64,000 bases of DNA from Silicimonas algicola (GCF_003148765.1 NZ_QGGV01000009.1:121817-185816); one strand, 5' to 3'. Positions 39,228 to 49,180 are shown, counted from the stretch's first letter. Made by a program: numbers and translations. Notes: generated by a model from the sequence alone, not told the origin.

Positions 39228-40129
39228 CCCGCGACGGGCTTCCGCCGGGCGCAACGCTGCGGCCAGAAGCCCTTATCGCTCTGCGCCGCCTGGCGCTTCG
39301 GGCTTCGGATGCGCCCGTTCTGTCGCCGCTGCCGGGCGGCATCGCGACCCGCCACAAGGGTGCCGGGCTCGAGGTCGCCGACCTTCGCGACTACGCGCCC
39401 GGCGACGATCTGCGCCACCTTGACCGAGGCGCCACGGCGCGCACCGGTCGGCCCCACGTCCGTCTGTTCCAGGAAGAGCGCGACCACATCGCCTGGCTTG
39501 TCGCCGACTTCGGGGCGTCGATGTTCTGGGGCATTACGCGCGCCTTCCGGTCCGTCGCCGCCGCCGAGACACTGGCCCTGATCGGATGGAGCGTCGTGGA
39601 AACCGGCGGGCGCGTCGGGCTGCTTGCCCTGACGCCGGTAGGACCGGTGATCGTCCCCGCGCGCCCTCGGGTTCGCGGGATGCTCGACGTCATCGCCGGC
39701 CTCGTCAGCGCCCATGGAGAGGCTCTGGACGCGATCCTCTCGGGTGAGACCCGGGCGGATCCTCCTCTCGACCGAGAACTCCTGCGGGCTGAAAGGCTGG
39801 CTGGCACTGGCTCGGGTCTGTTCATCGCCTCAGGCTTCGACATCGAGGGAGCGGGTCTCGCGGACCGCCTTGGGGACCTTGCGCGACGACGGGACGTATC
39901 GCTGTTCCTCGTGACAGCAGCGATGGCGGGACAGCTGCCTGCGGGCCGCTATCCCGTTCGCTTGTCGGACGGCCGACGCGTCCGCATCCGGGCCACTGGC
40001 GAAGGGACCGCGCATTCTGAAAGGGTGACGGTCGCGGGACGTCCGGCGCTGGTGGTCGACGCTGCCGATCCGCCCTCGAAGACTGCCATGCGGCTTGGTC
40101 TGCGCCACGCGGCGGGCAGGGCGGCATGA
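39224..40129 (+). CDS. DUF58 protein (MxaS-like)
   Basis: 301 aa, ATG overlapping the moxR stop. The DUF58 core is GLEVADLRDYAPGDDLRHLD followed by VRLFQEERDHIAWLVADFG. DUF58 proteins are VWA-like partners of MoxR; MxaS holds this position in Paracoccus mxaRSACKL. Cytoplasmic by sequence. Exact orthology to mxaS is inferred from order rather than from specific residues. Confidence 0.85.
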   Translation: MTRDGLPPGATLRPEALIALRRLALRASDAPVLSPLPGGIATRHKGAGLEVADLRDYAPGDDLRHLDRGATARTGRPHVRLFQEERDHIAWLVADFGASMFWGITRAFRSVAAAETLALIGWSVVETGGRVGLLALTPVGPVIVPARPRVRGMLDVIAGLVSAHGEALDAILSGETRADPPLDRELLRAERLAGTGSGLFIASGFDIEGAGLADRLGDLARRRDVSLFLVTAAMAGQLPAGRYPVRLSDGRRVRIRATGEGTAHSERVTVAGRPALVVDAADPPSKTAMRLGLRHAAGRAA

Positions 40130-40500
40130 GCGAAGACGCAGCGACAGACGGCGCGATGAGCGAGGCCGCGATGCTGGCGAGCCTTCACGACATACGCCTT
40201 CCGGCCTCGGCTGCCGGCGGTGCATTTGCCGACGTGGCCGCTGCGGGAGCGATCGCCTGTGTCGCCGCGATCCTCGTCCTGGGTCTGCTTCGTCTCTTCA
40301 CGGTCCGCCGGTCGAGGGGCCTTTCGGAGGATCCACTTCCTCTTGCGAACGGCTTGACCGACGCGGATCGCCGAGTGGCCCTGCTCCATCGGCTCAAGCG
40401 ATTTGCGCCCGATATCTTCTCTAGGCTTCGCGCACGTCTCTACCGGCCAGGGGCGGTCACGCTGGAGGAGATCGAACGCGAGGCGGCGCGTCATGTTTGA
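40126..40500 (+). CDS. Single-pass DUF4381-like membrane protein
   Basis: 124 aa. An acidic/Ala-rich N-terminus containing LHDIRLPASAAG is followed by one transmembrane helix (VAAAGAIACVAAILVLGLLRL) and a basic C-terminal domain (LTDADRRVALLHRLKRFAPDIFSRLRARLY). The L.DI..P motif ahead of a helix is typical of DUF4381 proteins between DUF58 and VWA genes. It overlaps both neighbours. Confidence 0.75.
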   Translation: MSEDAATDGAMSEAAMLASLHDIRLPASAAGGAFADVAAAGAIACVAAILVLGLLRLFTVRRSRGLSEDPLPLANGLTDADRRVALLHRLKRFAPDIFSRLRARLYRPGAVTLEEIEREAARHV

Positions 40501-41467
40501 GACGCTGCACTTTGCCGACCCATGGTTTCTTCTAGCGCTGCCTTTGCCCTTCATTCTGTCGCGCCTGGCGCAGACCACGTCCCCGGCCGGTCGCGCACTG
40601 ATCCTGCCCGACCGCATTGGACATGCGCTGGTCGCGGCAGAAGGACGCTCGGTCACTGGGCAGGGCAGACTTCCGCTTCGGGTGGGGCTCTTGACGGCGA
40701 TTTGGGTGCTTCTCGTCCTGGCGATTGCGAATCCGCGCGAAGTCGAGCCGGTCTCGGCCCTTCGCGTGTCGGGCCGCGATCTCGCGCTGGTCGTCGACCT
40801 GTCAGGGTCTATGGTGCGCGACGACTTCTTCCTGGACGGAACCGCGATCACTCGCCTCGACGCGGTCAAGAAGGTCGGCGCGTCGTTCGTGCGTGGACGA
40901 GGCGGCGACCGCATCGCATTGATCGTCTTCGGCTCTGAAGCCTATTACGCCTCGCCTTTTACCTTCGACGTCGAAGCGGTCGCGCGGCGGATCGAAGAGG
41001 CGGTGATCGGGATCTCGGGTCGCGCCACAAATATCTCCGATGGGCTCGGTCTCGCTCTGAAGCGCATGTCGAACAGCGAGGCGGCGACGCGGGTCGTCAT
41101 CCTGCTGTCGGACGGGGTGAACAACGCCGGCGCCACCAATCCCCGCGGAGTTGCCGAACTGGCTGCCCGTAAGGGAATCAGAGTCCACACGATTGCGCTT
41201 GGACCGAAGGACCTCGACACCGCCGACGAAGGCGAGCTCGGAGTCGTCGATGCCAGAACGCTGTCCAGCATCTCCCGCATCTCGGGTGGAGAGAGCTTTC
41301 GGGTGCGCACGACGGACGATCTCGAAGCGGTCGCAACGGCGCTCGACGAGCTAGAGGCGACGGACAGCGACGGCCTCTCCGCCGAGGTCTTCCGCGAGCA
41401 CTGGCCGTGGCCCGCGGGCGGCGCCCTGATCCTGATGCTGCTATTCGGTTGGAGGCAGTCGGCATGA
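40493..41467 (+). CDS. VWA-domain membrane protein (BatA/MxaC-like)
   Basis: 324 aa. Two N-terminal hydrophobic helices (WFLLALPLPFIL; VGLLTAIWVLLVLAIA) precede a VWA domain with an intact MIDAS (VVDLSGSMVRDDF, then the Thr loop near GRATNISDGL and VILLSDGVNNAG). A final helix (GGALILMLLFGW) anchors the end. It is the metal-binding partner expected for MoxR. Gene order matches mxaC in methanol clusters or batA in Bat operons. Confidence 0.88.
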   Translation: MFETLHFADPWFLLALPLPFILSRLAQTTSPAGRALILPDRIGHALVAAEGRSVTGQGRLPLRVGLLTAIWVLLVLAIANPREVEPVSALRVSGRDLALVVDLSGSMVRDDFFLDGTAITRLDAVKKVGASFVRGRGGDRIALIVFGSEAYYASPFTFDVEAVARRIEEAVIGISGRATNISDGLGLALKRMSNSEAATRVVILLSDGVNNAGATNPRGVAELAARKGIRVHTIALGPKDLDTADEGELGVVDARTLSSISRISGGESFRVRTTDDLEAVATALDELEATDSDGLSAEVFREHWPWPAGGALILMLLFGWRQSA

Positions 41468-42363
41468 GCCTGCCCGATCTCACGCTCCTCCGACCGCTTT
41501 GGCTTCTTGCCTTTGTTCCGCTTGCGCTGTCCGGATGGCATTTCTGGCGCAAGCAGGGCGCCCTCGGCGACTGGGTGAGAGTCGCTGACCGCGATTTGCT
41601 GTCGGCAATGGCTCGTTTCGGATGGGTTGATCCGGGCGGTACGCGCCGGCCCTTGCTCCTTCTCCTCTGCGCGGCAGCGGCTGTCGTGATCGCCCTTGCT
41701 GGCCCTGCGGTCCAACGGCGCGACACGCTGTCGTTCCGAAATCTGGACGGCGTTCTGTTCGTCGTCGATGCGTCACCGGACCTCGTGAAGACGTCATCGT
41801 GGCAGGATCTTCTGTTCACCGGCCGGTACGGGATCGGGGCGTTGCAGTCCCGTCCCGGGGGGATCATCGTCTATGCTGGAGACGCCTACGTCGCCACGGA
41901 CATGACGCAGGACCATCTTCAACTTGGTCAGACCCTGTCCCTCATCGGCGCAGAGACCGTCCCCGACGCTGGCACCCGGCCCGACCGCGCTCTCGACCTG
42001 GCGGCTGAGATGTTGCGCGAGGCCGACATTCTTGCGGGCGACGTCATTCTTCTGACCGACGGCACGGGTCTCGGGCCGGACTCTCTTCGCGCCACCGAAG
42101 CCATCACCGCAACCGGTGCGCGGCTGTCGGTCGTGGCGGCGTCGGAGCCGGGACCCGAGATGGAGGCTCATGCTGCCCTCGGCCAGGGCATGGTTTTCGC
42201 GCCGCGCGACCTCGAGGCTTTCGGAGAATTTCTTGAAGCCGACGCTCGGACCAGGCTTGAACGGCAGGATATGCCGCTTCTCTTCTGGCGGGATCTCGGA
42301 CGGGTCTTCGTCTTTCTGGCGCTGGTGCCGCTGGCCTTGCTTCTGACGAGATCGGGTCCATGA
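41464..42363 (+). CDS. Second VWA-like membrane protein with a degenerate MIDAS (MxaL/BatB-like)
   Basis: 299 aa. N-terminal helices (LWLLAFVPLALSGWHF; PLLLLLCAAAAVVIALAG) and a C-terminal helix (VFVFLALVPLALLLTR) frame a VWA-like domain. The first MIDAS loop reads VVDASPDLVKTSSW instead of D-x-S-x-S, so metal binding may be lost. VILLTDGTGLGPDS keeps the second Asp loop. It overlaps both neighbours as ATGA. Confidence 0.8.
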   Translation: MSLPDLTLLRPLWLLAFVPLALSGWHFWRKQGALGDWVRVADRDLLSAMARFGWVDPGGTRRPLLLLLCAAAAVVIALAGPAVQRRDTLSFRNLDGVLFVVDASPDLVKTSSWQDLLFTGRYGIGALQSRPGGIIVYAGDAYVATDMTQDHLQLGQTLSLIGAETVPDAGTRPDRALDLAAEMLREADILAGDVILLTDGTGLGPDSLRATEAITATGARLSVVAASEPGPEMEAHAALGQGMVFAPRDLEAFGEFLEADARTRLERQDMPLLFWRDLGRVFVFLALVPLALLLTRSGP

Positions 42364-43028
42364 GGTCTCTCGCGCTCCTCGCCTTGGCCGCCCTAGCTGC
42401 GGCACTTCTTTCGGGAGGTCTCGCACCTTTCGGGCGAATTCTCCTCGCGCTCGACATGCCGCGCCTTTCCGCCATGGCGTTCGATGAGCCCGGCTGGAAA
42501 GGCGTCGCGCTTTATCGTTCCGGCGACTTCGAGGGATCGGCCGAAGCATTCGAGGACGCGGACATGCACTTCGACCAGGGGACGGCACTTGCACGCGCGG
42601 GAGACTATGCAGCCGCGCTCGAAGCGCTCGACGTGGCCATCGCGCGGGGCGATCCGACGGCACAGGCGAACTTCGACGTGGTATCCGCCTTCTACGCCAG
42701 TCTGGGCATCGACGCCGAGACGCTGGCCCTCTTCGCCCGGCCCAAGGAAGGGGTGACCACCGAGGCAAGCGTGGGAGAAGGCAGCGGACGGGCATCGGGC
42801 ACGGGAAGCGATGTGACGAACGCGAACACCATGCTTGGCCTGGCCGCGCTGGAAAGCCGGGGCGAAGCTGGCGTGCGGCGCGTCTTCGACGACAAGTTCA
42901 TGGTGGCGAACGACCGCTGGCTGTCTCAGCTGGCCGACGTTCCCGGCGCCTATCTCTCGGCCCGGATCCTTCAGGAGCACAAGCGACGACTGGCGGCGGG
43001 CGTATCTCCTGGGGAGGCAGACCGATGA
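42360..43028 (+). CDS. TPR-like periplasmic protein (MxaK/BatC-like)
   Basis: 222 aa. A signal/anchor helix (LALLALAALAAALLSGG) precedes TPR-like repeats (GVALYRSGDFEGSAEAFE, GTALARAGDYAAALEALD). It ends with LSARILQEHKRRLAAG. TPR proteins at this position are MxaK in methanol clusters and BatC/BatE in Bat operons, probably scaffolds for the VWA proteins. ATGA overlaps on both sides. Confidence 0.8.
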   Translation: MRSLALLALAALAAALLSGGLAPFGRILLALDMPRLSAMAFDEPGWKGVALYRSGDFEGSAEAFEDADMHFDQGTALARAGDYAAALEALDVAIARGDPTAQANFDVVSAFYASLGIDAETLALFARPKEGVTTEASVGEGSGRASGTGSDVTNANTMLGLAALESRGEAGVRRVFDDKFMVANDRWLSQLADVPGAYLSARILQEHKRRLAAGVSPGEADR

Positions 43029-44213
43029 TGCGCCTGTTGGTCCTTTTGTGCCTTGTCCTTCCGGCGCTTGCCGTCGCCCAGACCCGCGAAGTGCTTCCTG
43101 AAGACCTGTCCCTGACCATCGAAATCGAGGACGCCGCCGAGCGGCTGGTGGGAGAGATGGTTCTCGTCACCATCAAGGGCACCTACCGCCGCCACATCAC
43201 GCGGGAGTCGCTCAAGCAACCGGAGCTCGAGGGGTTCAGCTGGTCGCAGCTTGGCCAGGACATGTGGACGGAAGCGCGGATCAGGGGGCAGAAGGTGAAG
43301 GTCTTCACCCGGCGTATGGCGCTCTTTCCCGAACGGGCCGGACCCCTGACGGTCGGAGCGTTCACGCACGACCTTACCCTCACCGACGAAGGCGACGACT
43401 GGTTTGAACACGCCGTCCTGTCGCAACCTATCGATATCGAAGTGAAGCCGGCGCCCGAGGTTGAGGGCGTGTGGTTCCCCGTCAAGCGGCTGATCGTGAG
43501 CGACCAGTGGTCGAACGCACCCGACCAATTGGCGCCAGGCGAGGCCGTCCTGCGGGTGATCCGGGTCGAGGCGCTTGGAGTCACGCCCGAGATGATCCCG
43601 CCGATGCCCGAACTGAGGTCGCCCTCCGCGATGATCTTCCCGCACCCCGAGCAGCGGCTGGCCGAACTTACCCCCCGAAGGACCCGTCAGCTATGCCTTC
43701 TGGCGCTGGACGATCCGGCCCACGAACGACGTCTCGACGATCGTCGAGCCAATCACATTCCCCTATTTCGACACTGAGACGCGACAGTCGCTGGTAGCCG
43801 TCATCTCACCGCAGCGGATCGCTTATGGGGTGAAAGTGCCGTCAGATCCGCCGCCCGCCGCCGCACGGGTTCAAGAGGTACGGCTGCCCGGTTGGCCTGT
43901 CGCCAGTGCCGCAGCCCCGATCTTTCTCGGGGGGATTTCCGTCGGCCTGAGAGGCCGGACGGTCACGGCGAACGAGGTTCTCTGGCGCGTGCCCCGGATT
44001 GACCCATTGGCCCAGGGTCTGGTGAAAGCCGCGCGCAAGGGCGACGGCCGTGCCGCGCGGCGGATGGCGGCCCGCATGATCGAGCGCGACGGACCATCGC
44101 CGGCTCGCCAGGATCTCATCGCGTCGCTCGACCGCACCCTGTTCGATCCCGCCGGTGCGCCACCCGATCTCGCCCAATTTTCCCGTAGCTTCATTTCGGT
44201 AGGGAGCGAATAG
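43025..44213 (+). pseudogene. BatD-like (oxygen-tolerance) protein, +1 frameshifted at a C6 run
   Basis: A signal peptide (LLVLLCLVLPALAVAQ) precedes repeated beta domains (VLVTIKGTYRRHIT, VKVFTRRMALFPERAGPLTVG), as in BatD. At 43671-43676 a run of six C breaks the frame: ELTP should continue EGPVSYAFWRWTIRPTND, but the frame reads PRRTRQLCLL and stops at 43777. Skipping one C restores an open frame to TAG at 44213, giving about 396 residues. The two-step product would be a 250-aa fragment. The total length is 3n+1, as expected for one extra base. Recoding, sequencing error or mutation are all possible. Confidence 0.82.
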
Positions 44214-44296
44214 GCGCCTGACCCTGCGGCAGAGCGGCCACATAAGTTGTGGAAACGGGGGACTGTTCCGCTAGCTTGTGGTCAGGGAGAATCATT

Positions 44297-45028
44297 ATGT
44301 ACATGTCGGCAGACCTGTCATCGACGGTGTCCATGTCGAGCGTGATGATCGTCGACGACCATCCGCTTTACAGTGACGCGCTTGCGGCGACGCTGACGCA
44401 TATCTTCGAAAATTGCCAAATTCACCGGGCGGGCAGCCTGCTTGAGACTTTGGCGCTTCTGGACGAGGGGATCGAGCCCGACCTCATCCTTCTCGATCTC
44501 AAGCTCCCCGACGTTTCCGGCATTTCGAGCTTCGAGGAACTGACGGTCCGGCTTTCGAGGGCCCGCATCCTCGTGATCTCGTCGCTGGCCTCGCCCGAAC
44601 TGGTCCGGTCGCTTCTCGATCGCGGGGCCATGGGCTTTCTGCCCAAGGAAAGCTCTGCCAAGACACTCAGGCACGCCATTTCCGAAATTGCTGCCGGCAG
44701 GCGCTATGTCCCGCCTGAGTACCGAGACGCGAAGGACGAGGAGCCGGAACAGGGTGACGAGCTTTGCTCTGTCTTCGGCGTGAACCCCCAGCTTGCACAA
44801 CTCACGCCGCAGCAGAAGCGAATCCTGAAGCTCATATGTACGGGCAATCCGAACAAGCAGATTGCCTACGAACTGTCCTTGGCCGAAGCCACGGTAAAGG
44901 CACACATCACAGCCCTTCTGCGTCGACTCGGAGTCCGCAACCGGACGCAGGCGGCGGTCCTGGTCGAACAGCTTGCTGCCCGGTCTGGGGGCGGCGAACC
45001 GGAAATCCAGGCCTTCCTGAAGAACTGA
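44297..45028 (+). CDS. NarL/LuxR-family response regulator (FlhR/RfdR-like)
   Basis: 243 aa from the ATG at 44297, GGGAG 8 nt upstream. The receiver has MIVDDHPLYSDAL and phospho-Asp67 (LILLDLKLPD). The C-terminal LuxR helix-turn-helix is LTPQQKRILKLICTGNPNKQIAYELSLAEATVKAHITALLRRL, cited in pieces (LTPQQKRILKLI, ATVKAHITALLRRL). It heads a module with a FIST protein and a hybrid kinase; in Paracoccus and Rhodobacter sphaeroides FlhRS/RfdRS controls GSH-formaldehyde dehydrogenase and methanol genes. That role is inferred. Confidence 0.88.
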   Translation: MYMSADLSSTVSMSSVMIVDDHPLYSDALAATLTHIFENCQIHRAGSLLETLALLDEGIEPDLILLDLKLPDVSGISSFEELTVRLSRARILVISSLASPELVRSLLDRGAMGFLPKESSAKTLRHAISEIAAGRRYVPPEYRDAKDEEPEQGDELCSVFGVNPQLAQLTPQQKRILKLICTGNPNKQIAYELSLAEATVKAHITALLRRLGVRNRTQAAVLVEQLAARSGGGEPEIQAFLKN

Positions 45029-45039
45029 CGGAGCCGGGG

Positions 45040-46206
45040 GTGGATGACGCCGTAACGCTCGAAGCTCCACGCTTTCTCTGGATCGGACGCTCGGACGAAC
45101 CTAATCCGGTGGCGGCCGTCGACGAAGCGGTCTCGGCCTTCGATGTGTCCGAGGTCTGTTTCGTGCTTGCGTTTCTTCCCTCGCACCTCGACGTGGACGA
45201 GACGGCGCAGGCCCTTTCCGCGCGCCTGCCCGGCCCGCCCGTCTATGGCTGCACCACCGCAGGCCAGATCACCGGAGAAGGATACGAGGATCACGCCCTC
45301 CTCCTCCTGGCTTTTCCCAAGGCCAACTTCCGATGCGCCTCCGCCCTGATCGACGACCTTGCCCCTCTCGAAGCGCCCCAGGTCGCGGCCCAGGCACAGC
45401 GGCTGGACGACAAGTTCCGGCACAGGATGGGGTGGAAGCGACTTGGCCTCGTGTTCTGCGACGGATTGAGCAAGCAGGAAGACCTGCTGATCTCGACCCT
45501 CGACGCGGTGCTCAAAGGCGTCCCGATCTTCGGCGGCTCGGCTGGCGACGGTTTCCGGTTCGAGAGGTCGTTCGTCCTGCACGACGGCCGCGCACACTCA
45601 AATGCCGCCGTTCTCGTCCTCGTCGAGACCAACCTCGAATTCCAGGGGATCGGCTTCGACCACTTTCTGCCGATGGGGCGCCAGATCGTCATTACCCGCG
45701 CTGACCCGGACGAGAGGCTTGTCTACGAGATCAATGGAGCTCCGGCGGCGCTGGAATACGCGCGGCTGGTCGGTTGTCCCGTCACACAGTTGTCGCCCGA
45801 AGTCTTCGCCGAGAACCCGATGCTTCTGCGGCACAACCAGAAGTTCTACGTCCGCGCCGTACGAGAGGTATCGGACAATCACGCGATGTCTTTCCTTGCT
45901 GCCATCGACGACGGACTAATCCTGACACTTGGCCGGGGGCGGGAGATCATCGAGACACTCGATGCGGGCCTCGACATCCAGAACGCGGGAGGCCACGTGC
46001 CAGATTTCGTGCTTGGGTTCGACTGCGCCCTCCGCAAGCTCGAGATCGAACAGAAGCAGCTTCACCGCAACGTCTCCCAGATCCTTCGCAAGCGTCGGGT
46101 TTTCGGCTTCAACACCTACGGCGAGCAACAGTCCGGCGTCCACATGAACCAGACCTTCGTGGGCGTCGCCTTCTTTGAGGCCCAGTCCAGGGAGCCTACT
46201 CCGTGA
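45040..46206 (+). CDS. FIST-domain signalling protein
   Basis: 388 aa from a GTG at 45040, GGAG 6-7 nt upstream. The FIST-N segment includes LPGPPVYGCTTAGQITGEGY and VPIFGGSAGDGF; the FIST-C segment ends with FGFNTYGEQQSGVHMNQTF. FIST proteins are proposed small-ligand sensors, often next to histidine kinases. Its stop overlaps the GTG of the hybrid kinase (GTGA), so the two are translationally coupled and probably act together, perhaps reporting formaldehyde or alcohol. Confidence 0.88.
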   Translation: MDDAVTLEAPRFLWIGRSDEPNPVAAVDEAVSAFDVSEVCFVLAFLPSHLDVDETAQALSARLPGPPVYGCTTAGQITGEGYEDHALLLLAFPKANFRCASALIDDLAPLEAPQVAAQAQRLDDKFRHRMGWKRLGLVFCDGLSKQEDLLISTLDAVLKGVPIFGGSAGDGFRFERSFVLHDGRAHSNAAVLVLVETNLEFQGIGFDHFLPMGRQIVITRADPDERLVYEINGAPAALEYARLVGCPVTQLSPEVFAENPMLLRHNQKFYVRAVREVSDNHAMSFLAAIDDGLILTLGRGREIIETLDAGLDIQNAGGHVPDFVLGFDCALRKLEIEQKQLHRNVSQILRKRRVFGFNTYGEQQSGVHMNQTFVGVAFFEAQSREPTP

Positions 46207-48521
46207 ACGGTCTCGTCGACCCCGCCGAACCGATCGAGCTTCGTCTTGAGCGCCAGGAGAAAATCATCGACGCGCTGATCCGCCGCGCCGACCGCCATAA
46301 TGACATCGGTCCGGCCGCCTTCCGCGCATTCCAGTCCGCCATCGAGCTTCAAGAGAGGATCGAGGCGCAGACCCGAGATCTGAAGCGGGCCGAGACCGAG
46401 CTTGCCAGCGTCCGCTTCGATCGCGAGCGTACACGCCAGGGTCTGGTCGAGGCTCTGTCGTCCATGGCAGAGGGGTTCGCCCTCTTCATGGACGACCGGC
46501 TGCATGTGACGAACGAATTCCTGTCGCAACTTCTTCCCGATCGCGCCGCCGATTTCGTACCTAACCTCGGCACCGACCGCTTCTTTGCGCTTATCGCGGA
46601 AAGCGAGGCCTTCGTCTCGTCTGACCGCAGCCTTCACGAGATCGGCACCCGCCTGCGTCGCAAGAAGGAAGCGCTTGCGCTGGTCATCGAGCTTAGGGAC
46701 GACCGCTGGTTCCAGTTGAACGTGCAGAACACGCCCAGGGGCAGCATCGTCCTGCTCGTGACCGAGATAACCAAGCTCGTCCGGCAGAACCGGGTGGAGA
46801 AGGAAACCCTGATCGACCTTCAGGAAGATTACCTGCGCGCCGTGTTCGATAACATAGGCGCGGGTGCCTGCACCCTGTCAAAGTCCGGGCGCATACTTCT
46901 GGTGAACACACGTTTTTGCGACCTTCTCAACCTGCCGCCCGAAGACGTTGCACCCGGTGTCGATGCTGCACATCTGGTCGAGCTTCTGGAGCGGAACCAC
47001 AGCGTCGACGGCGGCGAGGCGCCGCGCCCAAGCCTGTGGTGGAGTACGCTTCGGGCCGAGGGGGTCTTGAAACTGCGGCTTCGCCAGGCCGAGGAAAAGG
47101 TCCTCGACATTCACGCGAACCGGCTGCCCGACGGGGGCTACATCATCGAAGTCTCGGATGTCACCTTGTCCGTCCGGACCGCTGAGATGCTGGAAAAAAG
47201 GGTCCGCGAGCGGACGGCCGAGTTGCTCCAAGCCAACGAGAGGCTCAGCCGCGAATACCGCGAAAAGGCGCGGGTGGAGGACGAACTGCGTGTCGCGCGC
47301 GATCGCGCGGAGGCCGCCATCTCGTCGAAGACGAGGTTTCTCGCCGCGGCGAGCCACGACCTTCTTCAACCGATCAACGCCGCGCAGCTTCTGATCTCGA
47401 CGCTCAAGGAAAGCACGCGTGACACCGCCTACTATCCTCTGGTGGAGCGGCTTTTCGGGGCCTTCGGATCGGCCGAGCAACTTCTGCGCTCGCTTCTCGA
47501 CATCTCTCGCCTTGAAAGCGCCGATGCGAATGCCGTTTCGGTCGCGAACGTCAGCCTGGGCGCGCTTCTCGCCGGCATCCACGGCGACCAGGCCCTTCTC
47601 GCCGAGCAGAAGAACGTGCGGTTCGACGTCGTGTCCTGCAACGCGGTGGTGCGTTCGGACCCAGTGTACCTTCTGCGGTCGATCCAAAACCTGGTCGTCA
47701 ACGCTATCCAGTACACCGAACCGGGCGGCCGTGTGCTGGTCGGTTGCAGACGACGCGGCGAGAAGGTCGAGGTGCAGGTCTGGGACACCGGCATCGGCGT
47801 AGCGCTTGGGGACCAGAAGCGCATCTTCGAAGAGTTCACGCGAGCGGGTGGCGTGCCGCTTGGGTCCGGCATGGGGCTGGGGTTGTCAGTGGTCGACCGA
47901 GCCTGTCGGCTTCTGGGGCACCAGCTTTCCGTCAGATCCAAGCCGGGCGTCGGCTCGATCTTCTCGATCACGCTCGACCGCGCAGATGGCGAGGCCGTTC
48001 CGGGCGAGCCTTTGGCGCGGCTGCCCGCTCCCGAGGACGTTGCCTTCGACCAGATCGTGCTGGTGGTCGAAAACGACGAGGATGTCCTTTTCGCCACGAC
48101 AAAATGGCTGGAGCAGATGGGCGCCAGCGTCTTTGCCGCCCGAGACCGCGACGAGTCTCTGCGTTTCATCGAAGACATGGGAATGCCGCCTGACATCATC
48201 CTTGCCGACTACCAGTTGGACAACGGGCAGACGGGCGTTCAGGTCATCGCCGCGGTCCGTGAGGTGACGCGGACCCATGTGCCCGCCATCATCATCACCG
48301 CCGACCGAAGCGAGGCGGTTCTCGAGGCCGCAATTCCCGACGACGTGTCCGTGATGACGAAGCCGATCAAGCTCTCGCGCTTGCGGCAGCTCATGGACTG
48401 GAAGGTCAGGCTTGCGTCGACTGCCGCCGAGGCAAAGGCATCGATGCATACGAAGGTCGGCGATGACTCGGCTGGCCCGCTGACCAAGGATCGGACTCCG
48501 GAAAGAGGAGCCGCAGAATGA
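46203..48521 (+). CDS. Hybrid sensor histidine kinase (ErcS'/NahK-like; FlhS/RfdS-like role)
   Basis: 772 aa, no transmembrane segment seen. A coiled-coil start (about 10-80) leads to PAS domains (about 85-190 and 215-330), a second coil, HisKA with His385 in AASHDLLQPINAAQ, HATPase_c (NLVVNAIQYTEPGG, GSGMGLGLSV), and a C-terminal receiver with Asp669 (IILADYQLDNG). The SHDLLQP box is typical of the NahK/ErcS' group, which in Pseudomonas controls ethanol oxidation and is also near FIST genes. Its partner is probably the LuxR-type regulator upstream. Confidence 0.9.
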   Translation: MNGLVDPAEPIELRLERQEKIIDALIRRADRHNDIGPAAFRAFQSAIELQERIEAQTRDLKRAETELASVRFDRERTRQGLVEALSSMAEGFALFMDDRLHVTNEFLSQLLPDRAADFVPNLGTDRFFALIAESEAFVSSDRSLHEIGTRLRRKKEALALVIELRDDRWFQLNVQNTPRGSIVLLVTEITKLVRQNRVEKETLIDLQEDYLRAVFDNIGAGACTLSKSGRILLVNTRFCDLLNLPPEDVAPGVDAAHLVELLERNHSVDGGEAPRPSLWWSTLRAEGVLKLRLRQAEEKVLDIHANRLPDGGYIIEVSDVTLSVRTAEMLEKRVRERTAELLQANERLSREYREKARVEDELRVARDRAEAAISSKTRFLAAASHDLLQPINAAQLLISTLKESTRDTAYYPLVERLFGAFGSAEQLLRSLLDISRLESADANAVSVANVSLGALLAGIHGDQALLAEQKNVRFDVVSCNAVVRSDPVYLLRSIQNLVVNAIQYTEPGGRVLVGCRRRGEKVEVQVWDTGIGVALGDQKRIFEEFTRAGGVPLGSGMGLGLSVVDRACRLLGHQLSVRSKPGVGSIFSITLDRADGEAVPGEPLARLPAPEDVAFDQIVLVVENDEDVLFATTKWLEQMGASVFAARDRDESLRFIEDMGMPPDIILADYQLDNGQTGVQVIAAVREVTRTHVPAIIITADRSEAVLEAAIPDDVSVMTKPIKLSRLRQLMDWKVRLASTAAEAKASMHTKVGDDSAGPLTKDRTPERGAAE

Positions 48522-49180
48522 AGACCACCGTTTTCGCCGCGATCCTTGGCGTCGCGGCCTTTGCCCTTCCGCTTGGTGCGGAAACCATCGGGGCCGAGGA
48601 AAGCTATGACCTGCTATTCAGGAATGGAACTCTTGACGCTGTGGACCGAGACAGCGGTCTGGAGTATCGCCGCGAGGTGACAAGCGAACTTGTGCCAGAG
48701 GCCGAGGATCGCGACACGGGTGATATTCAGCTTGCCTTTCTAAAGACCGAACCTGCGGCGGTCGCACTTTCCCTGCACCAGGATGGCAAGGAGCGCGGCC
48801 TTGGAACCTTCCCCGCGAGCGTCGGCAATCCGATCATCATGTACTTCTACGAGACGACTGTGCGCGATATGGCCGAGGCGGCTGGTGGAAGTCCTCTCTA
48901 CATCCGCAATCGCGTGAAGGATGCGCTGACCCAGCCAGCCGAGATCGAAAAGGGACGCGAAACCTTCGAGGGCCGCGAGATCGAGACGACCCGGATCACG
49001 CTCAGGCCTTTCGAGAACGACCCCAATCGCGAGCGGATGCAGGGTTTCGGCGACCTGACGCTCAGCGTGACGATGTCCGACGAGGTTCCGGGATGGTATC
49101 TGGGTCTCGAGGCATCCGTGCCGGGGGACGAGGCGCCCATCTACCACTCGACATTGACCTTCGACGGGGTGGTAGAGTGA
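48518..49180 (+). CDS. Exported protein of methanol cluster, unknown
   Basis: 220 aa; its ATG overlaps the kinase stop as ATGA. A signal peptide (MKTTVFAAILGVAAFALPLGA) is followed by a single domain containing LEYRREVTSELVPEAED, NPIIMYFYETTVRDMAEAAGGSP and a C-terminal PIYHSTLTFDGVVE. No family was recognised. Its coupling to the regulatory module suggests a periplasmic sensor accessory or a substrate-side factor. Confidence 0.7.
   Translation: MKTTVFAAILGVAAFALPLGAETIGAEESYDLLFRNGTLDAVDRDSGLEYRREVTSELVPEAEDRDTGDIQLAFLKTEPAAVALSLHQDGKERGLGTFPASVGNPIIMYFYETTVRDMAEAAGGSPLYIRNRVKDALTQPAEIEKGRETFEGREIETTRITLRPFENDPNRERMQGFGDLTLSVTMSDEVPGWYLGLEASVPGDEAPIYHSTLTFDGVVE

Noticed and set aside
26611..43934. 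All C6/G6 homopolymers being systematic sequencing errors
   Set aside because: Runs at 26611, 26851, 41857 and 43929 lie in genes that stay in frame, so a blanket error is not supported, though individual errors remain possible.
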